From the NCBI GenBank assembly GCA_041676265.1, contig JBAYSE010000014.1, positions 1 through 21,347 of the forward strand: a stretch of DNA of 21,347 nt, given 5' to 3'. Origin of the DNA: DUOJ01 sp041676265. GTDB taxonomy: Bacteria > Spirochaetota > Spirochaetia > Sphaerochaetales > Sphaerochaetaceae. Both the position numbers and the translations under genes were made by a program. Of the stretch, positions 14,073 to 21,347 are shown piece by piece. The first letter of the stretch is position 1. Each line of letters starts with the position of its first letter. The notes beneath the pieces are model-generated. The model was not told where the DNA came from. It saw nothing but the letters and a program-made list of their open reading frames with translations, and did not search any database.

Positions 14073-16067
14073 CTAAAGTATTTCTTTAGCTGCAGCGTAG
14101 ACGGCATCGGCTGTGATGCCGAAATATTTGAACAGTTCATCGGCCGGAGCAGAGTCCCCAAAGCTACGCATACCAATGATGCGGCCCTCGAGGCCTACGT
14201 ATTTGTACCAGTAATCGGCAATCAAGGCCTCAACGGCGACCCGTTTGGTGACACTCTGGGGGAGCACCTTCTCGCGGTAGTCAGCCTCCTGACGGTCAAA
14301 GAGTTCACAGGAGGGCATTGAGACGACTCTAACAGCTCTCCCCTCTTTGTCTAGGCGCCCGGCAGCCTCTAAGGCCAACTCTACTTCACTGCCGGTAGCG
14401 ATTAAGATTATTTCGGGGGTAGCCTTATTTTCCCAAAGGATATAAGCGCCTTTCTCGATAGCTCCTAACTGGGCGCTATCTCTCTCTAACGGAGTGAGGT
14501 TCTGGCGACTCAACATGAGGGCCACTGGTCCCTCTTTACGGAGGATTGCCCGTTTCCAAGCTACGGCAGTCTCCACAGCATCAGCCGGTCGCCATGACTC
14601 CATATTAGGCGTTAAGCGGAGCATCGCAGCTTGTTCGACCGGTTGGTGTGTCGGTCCATCTTCCCCTAACCCAATTGAATCATGGGTATAGACAAATACT
14701 ACATGGAGTCCCATTAAAGAGGCCATCCTAACGGCATTACGGGCATATTCCATGAAGATTAAGAAAGTACCGGAGTAGGGTAAAATACCCCCGTGCAAAG
14801 CCATGCCATTGGAAATTGCACTCATGGCAAATTCCCTTACACCGTAGTGGAGATAATTACCGGTAGCATCATCGGCTGTAATCACTTTGGAGCCTTTCCA
14901 AAGGGTGAGGTTAGAGGGGGCTAAATCGGCCGACCCGCCTACCATCTCAGGCAAATCGGGGCCTAAGTGGTCTAATACCATTTGGGAAGCTTTACGAGAA
15001 GCGACTTTGGGCCTCTCTTGTTGCCATTGTGCAATGAAAGCATCGAATTTCTTAAGCCACCCTTGGGGTACCTCCCCATTCATGCGACGCTTAAAATCGG
15101 CAGCTTCGGCCGGGTAAGAGTGCGCATACTCAGCAAAGCGCCGATTCCACGCCTCTTCCAAGGCTGAGCCTTGGGCAGTGTTGTCCCACTGTGCATAAAT
15201 CTCTGGGGGGACGAAAAAGGGCTCTTCCCACTGCCAACCGAGTTGTTGACGGGTTAGTTTAACCTCATCTACCCCCAGCGGTGCCCCATGGCTACTCGCC
15301 GAGCCGGCCTTATTGGGAGAACCAAACCCGATAGTTGTTTTACAGATTATGAGGGAGGGTTTATCAGTAACCTTCTGCGCTTCGGCGATCGCCGCCTCAA
15401 TCGCTGCGCTGTTGTGCCCATCAACGTCTCTTATCACGTGCCAATGGTAAGCTTCAAAACGTCCGGCGGTGTCATCGGTCAACCACAGGTCAACTTCGCC
15501 ATCAATTGAGATGCCGTTGTCATCGTAGAAAGCTATCAGTTTACCAAGGCCCCAAGTGCCCGCCAGAGAGGCCGCTTCATGGGAAATGCCCTCCATCATA
15601 CAACCGTCACCCATGAAGGTGTAGGTGTAGTGGTCAACAATTTCCAATCCCTCTTTATTAAATTGGGAAGCTAAGATTTTTTCAGCCATGGCCATACCGA
15701 CAGCATTGGTAAAACCTTGCCCCAAAGGTCCCGTTGTTGTCTCTACTCCAGGGGTAATTTTATACTCCGGATGACCGGGAGTTTTCGAGTGGAGTTGGCG
15801 GAATTGTACCAGTTCCTCTAATGGTAAATCGTATCCACTTAAATGCAACAGTGCATAGATCAACATCGAGCCATGCCCATTAGAAAGGACAAAACGATCG
15901 CGGTTTGCCCAGTGGGGGTTCTTGGGATTGTGGCGTAAATGGCTGCGCCATAATACTTCTGCGATATCAGCCATCCCCATGGGGGCTCCCGGGTGTCCGG
16001 AATTGGCCTTCTGTACCCCGTCAATACTTAAAATTCTCAGAGCATCTGCTAATTTTTTCCTATCCAT
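14073..16067 (-). CDS. tkt: Transketolase
   Basis: A 664-residue ThDP-dependent enzyme of the non-oxidative pentose-phosphate pathway, essentially the length of E. coli TktA. It moves two-carbon ketol units from D-xylulose-5-P to ribose-5-P or erythrose-4-P. Visible residues include H25 (NSGHPGAP), H65 (NGHGS), H99, the GDG...N ThDP-Mg motif (GDG 153-155 to N184), the pyrimidine-domain block YTHDSIGLGEDGPTHQP and the C-terminal MPSCELFDRQ. GGGAGAG lies upstream of the ATG. It is a single large gene, perhaps also reached from the small winged-helix gene 105 bases upstream. It would take up the D-xylulose-5-P produced by the AraD-type epimerase. Confidence 0.97.
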   Translation of the reverse strand: MDRKKLADALRILSIDGVQKANSGHPGAPMGMADIAEVLWRSHLRHNPKNPHWANRDRFVLSNGHGSMLIYALLHLSGYDLPLEELVQFRQLHSKTPGHPEYKITPGVETTTGPLGQGFTNAVGMAMAEKILASQFNKEGLEIVDHYTYTFMGDGCMMEGISHEAASLAGTWGLGKLIAFYDDNGISIDGEVDLWLTDDTAGRFEAYHWHVIRDVDGHNSAAIEAAIAEAQKVTDKPSLIICKTTIGFGSPNKAGSASSHGAPLGVDEVKLTRQQLGWQWEEPFFVPPEIYAQWDNTAQGSALEEAWNRRFAEYAHSYPAEAADFKRRMNGEVPQGWLKKFDAFIAQWQQERPKVASRKASQMVLDHLGPDLPEMVGGSADLAPSNLTLWKGSKVITADDATGNYLHYGVREFAMSAISNGMALHGGILPYSGTFLIFMEYARNAVRMASLMGLHVVFVYTHDSIGLGEDGPTHQPVEQAAMLRLTPNMESWRPADAVETAVAWKRAILRKEGPVALMLSRQNLTPLERDSAQLGAIEKGAYILWENKATPEIILIATGSEVELALEAAGRLDKEGRAVRVVSMPSCELFDRQEADYREKVLPQSVTKRVAVEALIADYWYKYVGLEGRIIGMRSFGDSAPADELFKYFGITADAVYAAAKEIL

Positions 16068-16172
16068 TCTCTATCTCTCCCTAGAAATTAATTTACAGTC
16101 AGTAGCTCCCGCTATGAGAGCCACCATCACTAAAGAGTTTATAGAGAGGGGTAAATAAGGTCAACAAGAGAG

Positions 16173-16391
16173 CTATCGTTTAAGTTGCCACCCACTAGCC
16201 CTCGAATACTCAATTACACCATTGAGCTCTAAATCGATAAGCAAGGCCATCAGTGCCGATTCGCTCAATTTTAACCTTGTAGCAATAGCTGTGGTCTCAA
16301 GGGGAATTTTTTGAAGTGTCTCTACAATCAGGCGGGACTGTTCAGCGGCTAGAGAGCCTAAAGGGAAAGAGCAATCGTGAAGACTCAACAT
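16173..16391 (-). CDS. Small stand-alone winged-helix protein resembling the DprA C-terminal domain
   Basis: A 72-residue protein preceded by a strong AGGAGGT site (rc of about 16398-16404), so it is probably translated. The sequence SRLIVETLQKIPLETTAIATRL, KLSESALMALLIDLELNGVIEY and WQLKR follows the pattern of the winged-helix domain at the C-terminus of DprA/Smf (two helices, a recognition helix and a wing ending in a basic tail). In DprA this domain follows the Rossmann-like DNA-binding domain; no trace of that domain is seen upstream. It might be a small regulator, a DprA fragment kept as a gene, or a DNA/protein adaptor. It sits between the solute-binding protein gene (50-base gap) and tkt. 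Confidence 0.6.
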   Translation of the reverse strand: MLSLHDCSFPLGSLAAEQSRLIVETLQKIPLETTAIATRLKLSESALMALLIDLELNGVIEYSRASGWQLKR

Positions 16392-16441
16392 ACGCCTACC
16401 TCCTACGGAAATAGGGGCCTTACCTCTAATTTGCTTTAAAA

Positions 16442-17779
16442 TTAGCGGATATTCTTCTCCCCTTTCAGTTGCTCCTCAATTAACTCTTGAAGGACAACCA
16501 CACTGTTGGGGATATCTTGGTCTTGGGCGATTAGGGTGTAGATTTGCTGAGTTATATAGCGGTCAATAATGGGAAATTTTTTGAAGTTAGGGTCGATGTA
16601 AGAGGAGGCAATGATGTCTTCTATAAAATAGCGGGAGAGCGGTTTAAGGCCATCTTCTAAGATTAACTTAGAGGCATAGAGGTCATCAAAAACACGCCGG
16701 TTAACCGGCAACATATTCGACAAATTCCAGATTTGTTGTTGGAACTGTTCATCACTCGAGATGAACTGGAGGAACTTGTAGGCAACATTTTTATGGCGAG
16801 AGCGACTACTCATCCCCATCTGTACCGTATAAAGTTTAGATTTACTCTCCCCGTGGGGTCCGTGGGGAAAAGGCACGACATCCCAGTCAAATTGATTGAA
16901 ACGGAGGACTTTGTAGGGGTAAGAGCCATAGACTCTGAACTCTGAGAGGTTAAAGGTCTTAAAACCTACTTTTCCTGCCTCGAAGGCCCCTTCTCTAATC
17001 ACAACACCCCTATTGAGGGCATTTAATTTTTTCAAAAAGAGGAGGAGCTCTTCCATCCTCTCCTTACCAAAACCGGCCTTGAGGTTTTCGACATCAAAAA
17101 GGGTTGTATCGTTAGTGTAGAAAGCGTGGTGCCAGTCGTAGCCCTCAACCCCATAGCGGTCGGGCAATCCATCCCCATCAAGGTCAACCGTAATGGCTTT
17201 ACAGAGTTGGTAGAACTGCTCCCAAGTCCAGTTATCGAGATCAATTTCTAAGCCAAGGGAGTTTAATAGGTCGTTGTTGACGATCATAAAAGAGGGGACT
17301 ATCCCGATAGGCAGAGAGTACTGGGACCCTTGGTATTGTCCGGCCTCTAGGGCGTTGGAGAAGAATGTTCCCACATCCATCCCCTCCTGTTCGATATACT
17401 TGTCCAAGTTAGTGAGGAGCCCTATGGCGGCATAGGTGTTAAAGTCCTCCTCGAGAATGAGAAAAAGGTCACTCTCTTTGCCTTTAAGAACTAACTGGGC
17501 AAACCACTCCGAGTAGTCCTTATACATCGTACCGGTGCGTAGTTTGATCCGGTACCCCTCCTCTTTATAGCGCTCTTCAAACATCTCAACAGCCCGGTCG
17601 TAGATAATATAGGCGAAATTTTGGGGCACCCCCCAGCTATTTCCTGAGTAGAGGGAGAGCTCTATTATAATTGTTTTTTGGCGGTAGTTAATGACGAATA
17701 CCACGGCCACTACTACAACAACGATTATCAAGATCAACAGGAGGATTTTAACTGGGCGACGCATCCTCTTACGACTCAT
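16442..17779 (-). CDS. Membrane-anchored family 1-type extracellular solute-binding protein
   Basis: A 445-residue protein with the fold features of ABC sugar-binding proteins of the MalE/UgpB kind (ESDLFLILEEDF, TNLDKYIEQEGMD, the YSLPIGIVPSFMIVNNDLLNSLG core, NWTWEQFYQLCKAIT, NVAYKFLQFISSDEQFQQQ). An EF-hand-like loop DLDGDGLPDRYG lies at 199-210. The N-terminus is very basic (SRKRMRRPVK) and is followed by one strongly hydrophobic stretch (about 11-30), with neither lipobox Cys nor clear signal peptidase site, so it should stay anchored with the binding domain outside. The ATG overlaps the response regulator gene by 11 bases. No permease or ATPase adjoins it in this operon, so it is more likely a sensory ligand receptor for the kinase than a transport component (inference). 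Confidence 0.8.
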   Translation of the reverse strand: MSRKRMRRPVKILLLILIIVVVVVAVVFVINYRQKTIIIELSLYSGNSWGVPQNFAYIIYDRAVEMFEERYKEEGYRIKLRTGTMYKDYSEWFAQLVLKGKESDLFLILEEDFNTYAAIGLLTNLDKYIEQEGMDVGTFFSNALEAGQYQGSQYSLPIGIVPSFMIVNNDLLNSLGLEIDLDNWTWEQFYQLCKAITVDLDGDGLPDRYGVEGYDWHHAFYTNDTTLFDVENLKAGFGKERMEELLLFLKKLNALNRGVVIREGAFEAGKVGFKTFNLSEFRVYGSYPYKVLRFNQFDWDVVPFPHGPHGESKSKLYTVQMGMSSRSRHKNVAYKFLQFISSDEQFQQQIWNLSNMLPVNRRVFDDLYASKLILEDGLKPLSRYFIEDIIASSYIDPNFKKFPIIDRYITQQIYTLIAQDQDIPNSVVVLQELIEEQLKGEKNIR

Positions 17780-18455
17780 TTATGGTCTCCAAATCTTTTA
17801 ACATCAATCCCGATTGGAGGGCAAAAATAGCTATTTGAGTACGATCCCGTAGCTCCAATTTCTTCAGTATATTGCTAATATAATTGCGGATAGTCCCTTC
17901 TGAAAAGTAGACCTCCTGCATAATTTCTTTGTTAGAAAACCCCCTACCGATTAGTTGCATTATCTTGAGCTCCTGTAGTGAGAATTGCTTAAACCCATCA
18001 TCGTAGTCTTGGATTGTTTTGAAGGAAGAGCTCGCTAGGCGTCCCAGTAAAGAGAAGATCTTCTGGGCAGTTTGGGGGTCAACAGAGGTCCCCCCTTGAT
18101 GGACGGTGACGATACTCGATAAGAGATCGTGTTTAGAAATTCCCTTCAACAAGAATCCGTCAGTTCCATATTTAATGGCATCATAAACATACTCATCGTC
18201 ATCAAACGTGGTTAAAATGATGATTTTGATGGTATCATTTTCCCCTTTAATTAGGTGGACACATTCGAGACCATTAATTTCAGGCATCCTGATATCTAAG
18301 AGGATAACATCGGGGCGGTGTTGCTTGGCTAACTCAACGGCTTCACGCCCATCTTTGGCCACGGCGACTACCTCAAAACGGTCATCGCTACTGATAAGCA
18401 GCCTTAGGCTATCGCGGATTAATTCCTGGTCATCAGCTATCAAAACTCTAATCAT
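17769..18455 (-). CDS. NarL/FixJ-type response regulator
   Basis: A 228-residue DNA-binding response regulator. The receiver domain (1-120) has the acidic pair D8/D9, phospho-acceptor D54 (ILLDIRMPEING), Thr at 82-83 and K104 (FLLKGIS). The C-terminal LuxR-type helix-turn-helix (about 160-225) reads FSLQELKIMQLIGRGFSNKE, then VYFSEGTIRNYISNILKKL. The start overlaps the kinase stop by 8 bases, and its end overlaps the solute-binding protein start by 11 bases, so kinase, regulator and receptor are translationally coupled. The likely target is the promoter region at 19756-19960, including the inverted repeat at 19843-19863 (inference). Confidence 0.93.
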   Translation of the reverse strand: MIRVLIADDQELIRDSLRLLISSDDRFEVVAVAKDGREAVELAKQHRPDVILLDIRMPEINGLECVHLIKGENDTIKIIILTTFDDDEYVYDAIKYGTDGFLLKGISKHDLLSSIVTVHQGGTSVDPQTAQKIFSLLGRLASSSFKTIQDYDDGFKQFSLQELKIMQLIGRGFSNKEIMQEVYFSEGTIRNYISNILKKLELRDRTQIAIFALQSGLMLKDLETINES

Positions 18456-19755
18456 CTTGTTTTACCCCTTTACGGATGGGGATTACGGCTTTTGTGGTGA
18501 ACCCCTTTCCCAATGCCGTTTCAAAGGTGACACTCCCCGCCAGAAAAGCAATCCTCTCTTCAATATGGACGAGTCCAAAATGTTTATTTACCATCTCACA
18601 CCCCTCACCATCGTCGGCGATTGTCACCGCCAACTGCTTTTCACTATAAGCGAGGGTAATATTTATGTTGGTGCTGCGTGAATGGCGGAAAGAGTTGGTC
18701 ATACTCTCCTGAACTATGCGGTAGACGGTTTGCTCTTCATCATCGTCTAACGTCACGGCGTTACCGATAATAATGAGATTGACATTTTGGTGACCGATGG
18801 CGTTAGCATCGTTAACCAGGTCGTTAAGGGCCGTCAGGAGAGAAGAGCGTTCAATCGCATCACTCTTTAACTCTCTAACCGAGCGCCGGATATCGGTGAG
18901 CCCACGGTTGGTAACCTGTTTGATTTTTTCGAGGCGCGAGTAGAGCTCCTTACCCCTCCCCTTTGCCAACTCAAGGCACGCTTCGAGGCCGGTGGAGATA
19001 CTGGTGAGCGAATGCCCTAAGATATCGTGAATCTCATGGGCTAAACGGTTGCGTTCCTTTAGGCGGGCACTTTTTTCGAGCTCCTCCTGTAAGATCTCGA
19101 GCTGGTGGAGTTTATCGGAGAGCTCATTGTTGAGCCTAATAAACTCTTTATTTTCACGCACCTTGCTTTGTACCAAGAATTGGAAGAAGAGGATTACCAA
19201 AATGAAGTTGAGTGACTCTAAAGTACTTTTTATACTGTAGAGGGGGATTTGCAAACTGGAACCATAAAAAGAGATGTAATCTTGTAGTGAGACTAAATTG
19301 AGCCGCACGGAAATGATATCGTAATCACTAAAGATATAGCTGATCATTACCAACGCAATCGTTAAATAGCGCAGAGGGCCATTGCCGATAAAAAGAAATG
19401 CCCCCACTCCCAGAAATAGAAAGAGTCCTTTGTAGGAAAAGTTTAGATTGTAGGCGATGAAGAAGCAGAGCATTATGTCGATGATGATGAGAATGAAGGC
19501 CGAGCCATCCCGCTTCCCCTCCAATTTCCATTTAAAGATACCCGAAATAACGAGTAACAGAAAACCAGCGAGAGTATAGAGGGGTACATGCCAAGGAACG
19601 TGGGGAAGGTAACGGGCTTGCTCTAAAAAATTCCAAGCTTGATCGGCTTCACAAATTAGATAAGTCGTTTGAAATATGACTATCGAGAGGAAACCCACGA
19701 TTATTAGATTGAGGAGCAGTATAGTGTTGTAGACAATACTGAGCGACTTATCCAT
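18448..19755 (-). CDS. Multi-pass sensor histidine kinase, HisKA_3/DesK type
   Basis: A 435-residue inner-membrane sensor. About six hydrophobic segments fill residues 10-196 with no large extracellular domain; a coiled-coil (about 200-235) leads to the HisKA_3 box ERNRLAHEIHDILGHSL with phospho-acceptor H243. The ATPase domain shows VYRIVQESMTNSFRHS (N box), DDGEG (G1), HFGLVHIEERI and GKGFTTKAVIP. It autophosphorylates and passes the phosphate to the adjacent regulator. Because it lacks a visible sensor domain, it may read its signal through a partner such as the anchored solute-binding protein encoded two genes later (inference). The start at 19755 has only a weak AGG upstream. Confidence 0.92.
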   Translation of the reverse strand: MDKSLSIVYNTILLLNLIIVGFLSIVIFQTTYLICEADQAWNFLEQARYLPHVPWHVPLYTLAGFLLLVISGIFKWKLEGKRDGSAFILIIIDIMLCFFIAYNLNFSYKGLFLFLGVGAFLFIGNGPLRYLTIALVMISYIFSDYDIISVRLNLVSLQDYISFYGSSLQIPLYSIKSTLESLNFILVILFFQFLVQSKVRENKEFIRLNNELSDKLHQLEILQEELEKSARLKERNRLAHEIHDILGHSLTSISTGLEACLELAKGRGKELYSRLEKIKQVTNRGLTDIRRSVRELKSDAIERSSLLTALNDLVNDANAIGHQNVNLIIIGNAVTLDDDEEQTVYRIVQESMTNSFRHSRSTNINITLAYSEKQLAVTIADDGEGCEMVNKHFGLVHIEERIAFLAGSVTFETALGKGFTTKAVIPIRKGVKQDD

Positions 19756-19767
19756 ACCTAATGAAAT

Positions 19768-19797
19768 AGCCTATCGCAAGGGAGGTGCCTTTGTAAA
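19768..19797 (-). promoter_or_regulatory. Possible promoter of the kinase-regulator-receptor operon
   Basis: On the minus strand TTTACA (19792-19797), 18 bases, TAGGCT (19768-19773). It would start only about 6 bases before the ATG at 19755, in line with the poor ribosome binding site. Low confidence. Confidence 0.3.
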
Positions 19798-19842
19798 GCG
19801 CTATCTTTTTTATTACTGTTGGCCAATAGAATTGGATGACAT

Positions 19843-19863
19843 TTGTCACAAAAGTGGTGACAA
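19843..19863. promoter_or_regulatory. Inverted repeat TTGTCAC-N7-GTGACAA, candidate regulator site
   Basis: A perfect 7-7-7 inverted repeat in the 205-base gap between the kinase operon and the second importer, ending 8 bases before the -35 box of the plus-strand promoter. That is a usual position for an activator. The neighbouring response regulator is the first candidate to bind it. A partial direct copy (TGGATGACA against TGGTGACA) overlaps it. Confidence 0.5.
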
Positions 19864-19871
19864 TAAACTAA

Positions 19872-19900
19872 TTGCACCACTGTCTCACCTCTCTTACAAT
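19872..19900 (+). promoter_or_regulatory. Promoter of the second sugar importer
   Basis: TTGCAC (19872-19877), a spacer of exactly 17 bases, and TACAAT (19895-19900), one of the best promoter matches in the window. The leader to the ATG at 19961 is about 55 bases. Confidence 0.7.
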
Positions 19901-19960
19901 AGGAATATTGGATAGCTACGGTACCAAGCTAGCCACGACATCACGAAACATGGAGGAAAT

Positions 19961-20896
19961 ATGAAGAGAACTTTAGTAGTTTTATTAGTTCTAGTAATGG
20001 TTCTAGGCTCTCTATTCGCCCAAGGACGTTCAGAAGCAAAGAGTGGTTATACTTTTGGATACACCTGTATGACAATGAATAACCCCTTCTTTATCATCCT
20101 TGAGAAATCAATTCGCGACTCAGTAGAAGCCAATGGCGATAAGTTAATCACAATGGACCCTGCAATGGATGTTGCTAAGCAGATTAATCAGATTGAAGAC
20201 CTTATAACGCAAGGTATTGATGCAATCTTCCTCAACCCAGTTGACTGGGAAGGAATTAGACCTGCCTTGGTAGCACTCAAAAACGCTAACATTCCAATAA
20301 TCAACTTCGATACCGAAGTTAAAGATATGGAGTACGTTACCGCTTACGCTGGTTCAGACAACAAGAACGCCGGCTACGTCTGTGGTTTAGACCTGGTTAG
20401 TCGCTTCCCCAATGGTGGTAATATTGTCGTCCTCGACTCCCCACTTATGAACTCAATTAACGACCGTATCGAAGGTTTCATGCGGGCAATTGAGGGCAAA
20501 GGTTTTACTATCGTAGCTCAGCAAGATGCCAAGGGGGACCTTCCAACCTCAATGCGCATCACTGAAGATATCTTACAGGCACACCCCCGAATTGATGCAA
20601 TCATGGGCGGAAACGACCCCACGGCACTTGGCGCATTGGCCGCTTGTAAAGCTGCTAACCGCACCAACGTCTTAATCTATGGTGTTGACGGCTCTCCTGA
20701 AGCTAAAGCTGAAATTGCCAGTGGCTCTCAGTTTGTCGGTTCAGGTGCTCAAAGCCCCATCAGCATCGGTGTTGAGTCGGTTAAGTTGGCCTATAAAGTG
20801 TTGAAAAATGAGCCCTATGAGAAGAGAGTTCCAGTTCAGACTTTCTTAATCAATGCCGATAACGTCAATGACTATGGCACTGACGGTTGGCAATAA
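19961..20896 (+). CDS. Periplasmic sugar-binding protein, RbsB-like (second importer)
   Basis: A 311-residue exported binding protein. The signal peptide MKRTLVVLLVLVMVLGSLFA ends without a Cys. The mature protein is of the periplasmic-binding-protein type 1 sugar family: NNPFF, AMDVAKQINQIEDLI, IFLNPVDWEG, NIPIINFDTEV, AGSDNKNAGYVCG, MGGNDPTALGAL and IYGVDGSPEAKAEI. It lacks the close RbsB-like stretches of the protein at 9900-10814, so the ligand is probably a different sugar. GGAGGA sits 3 bases before the ATG. It is divergent from the histidine kinase operon and is separated from its ATPase gene by a strong terminator hairpin, which should make the binding protein the most abundant product. 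Confidence 0.9.
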   Translation: MKRTLVVLLVLVMVLGSLFAQGRSEAKSGYTFGYTCMTMNNPFFIILEKSIRDSVEANGDKLITMDPAMDVAKQINQIEDLITQGIDAIFLNPVDWEGIRPALVALKNANIPIINFDTEVKDMEYVTAYAGSDNKNAGYVCGLDLVSRFPNGGNIVVLDSPLMNSINDRIEGFMRAIEGKGFTIVAQQDAKGDLPTSMRITEDILQAHPRIDAIMGGNDPTALGALAACKAANRTNVLIYGVDGSPEAKAEIASGSQFVGSGAQSPISIGVESVKLAYKVLKNEPYEKRVPVQTFLINADNVNDYGTDGWQ

Positions 20897-20916
20897 GAGC
20901 GCATCTTGTATTATTC

Positions 20917-20945
20917 AAGGGCCGATCTAAATCGGCCCTTTTGTT
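20917..20945 (+). terminator. Intrinsic terminator/attenuator between binding protein and ATPase genes
   Basis: AAGGGCCGAT pairs perfectly with ATCGGCCCTT around the tetraloop CTAA (20917-20940), and a T-rich run follows (TTTTGTT). The next gene of the same importer starts 25 bases later, so partial read-through is expected. Confidence 0.85.
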
Positions 20946-20969
20946 AAGATTTATGGAAGGAGTGCCTCA

Positions 20970-21347
20970 GTGAACGAAAATATCCTTTTAAAGATGAATC
21001 ACATCCGTAAAGAATTTCCCGGCGTTTTAGCCTTAAAGGACGTCTCTTTCGAACTCCGCGCTGGCGAGGTGCACGCCCTTTTAGGTGAAAATGGGGCGGG
21101 AAAATCGACCCTGATTAAAATCTTGGGAGGTATCTATTCAAGTGATGCCGGTGAGATTGTAATCAACGGAAAAGTTGCCACAATCGATAAGGTCCAAGAT
21201 GCCCAGAGTCATGGTATTAGTGTAATTCACCAAGAATTGGTGCTTGTTCCCCATATGACAGTGGCTGAAAATATCTATTTAGGGAGAGAGCCCATCAAAA
21301 AAGGGAGTCGGTTTGTCGATTTCAAACAGATGAATCGTGATGCTAAA
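20970..21347 (+). CDS. Sugar ABC transporter ATP-binding protein, N-terminal part (cut by window edge)
   Basis: 126 codons of an RbsA/MglA-family ATPase. It starts at GTG (20970) with AAGGAG at 20957-20962, seven bases upstream. Visible features are KEFPGVLALKDVSFEL, Walker A GENGAGKSTLIKIL, the Q-loop region SVIHQELVLVPHMTVAENIYLG and then REP. Nothing after the NBD1 Q-loop region is in the window. It belongs with the binding protein at 19961, and a permease gene should follow beyond the edge. An ATG eight codons further in is possible but has no ribosome binding site. Confidence 0.9.
   Translation, partial: MNENILLKMNHIRKEFPGVLALKDVSFELRAGEVHALLGENGAGKSTLIKILGGIYSSDAGEIVINGKVATIDKVQDAQSHGISVIHQELVLVPHMTVAENIYLGREPIKKGSRFVDFKQMNRDAK

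Noticed and set aside
16426..16445. CTAATTT-N6-AAATTAG hairpin at the end of the anchored binding-protein gene
   Set aside because: AT-only short stem overlapping the stop codon and no T-run in the direction of transcription; too weak to call a terminator.
18208..18681. 157-codon plus-strand open frame across the kinase/regulator junction
   Set aside because: It is antisense to two clear genes, has a Ser/Arg-rich random composition and no family features.
19913..19931. TAGCT-N9-AGCTA inverted repeat in the leader of the second binding-protein gene
   Set aside because: Five-base arms over a nine-base gap are expected by chance; no riboswitch-like structure was recognised.
1..21347. Search for CRISPR arrays, tRNAs, rRNAs, insertion sequences, toxin-antitoxin pairs and phage genes
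   Set aside because: No regularly spaced repeats, terminal inverted repeats with transposase, or RNA-gene signatures were seen; nearly all sequence is accounted for by metabolic, transport and regulatory genes.

Overview
The window looks like a bacterial chromosome segment from a spirochaete, probably Sphaerochaeta- or Treponema-like. The evidence is two RbsB-type periplasmic binding proteins with short, Cys-free signal peptides ending in FAAGKAEA and FAQGRSEA, strong AGGAGG-type ribosome binding sites, tight gene packing and a gene content dominated by sugar uptake. This lineage call is inference from style, not from a marker gene. I see no tRNA, rRNA, CRISPR, insertion sequence or phage gene. 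No gene-free stretch exceeds about 205 bases.

Layout. (1) 1-2546: the first 22 codons of a HAD phosphatase on the minus strand, divergent from a two-gene plus-strand unit (PfkB-family kinase, MtlD-like polyol-phosphate dehydrogenase). (2) 2530-4396: a DUF1349 protein (minus), back to back with an unusual two-domain nucleoside-diphosphate kinase (plus). (3) 4393-14037: a divergent pentose-type sugar regulon. The minus-strand operon runs rbsB, rbsA, rbsC, a bicupin phosphomannose-isomerase-like protein, a LacI regulator and an AraD-type epimerase. The plus-strand unit is a LyxK-like FGGY kinase, a 2-hydroxyacid dehydrogenase and thpR. Between them lies a 26-bp palindrome made of two LacI-type 14-mers, flanked on each side by an outward-facing promoter. 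(4) 14073-16391: transketolase and a very small stand-alone DprA-type winged-helix protein (minus). (5) 16442-19755: a coupled minus-strand operon of a multi-pass histidine kinase, a NarL-type response regulator and a membrane-anchored solute-binding protein. (6) 19961-21347: divergently, a second RbsB-type binding protein, a strong intrinsic terminator, and the start of its ABC ATPase, cut by the window edge.

How it fits together (inference). The first ABC importer would bring in a pentose or related sugar. The bicupin could isomerise the aldose to a ketose, the kinase phosphorylate it, and the AraD-type epimerase convert L-ribulose-5-P to D-xylulose-5-P, which the nearby transketolase uses. 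No AraA, RhaA, XylA or L-xylulose-5-P 3-epimerase is present, so the bicupin is the likely isomerase and the exact sugar is open (L-ribose, L-arabinose, L-lyxose and D-lyxose are candidates). The kinase/regulator/anchored binding-protein trio looks like a ligand-sensing relay that could control the divergent second importer.

Most worth a second look: the shared double operator with the isomerase-replacement pathway, the anchored binding protein fused by context to a two-component system, the nucleoside-diphosphate kinase with an inactive-looking N-terminal domain, and the orphan DprA-type winged helix.
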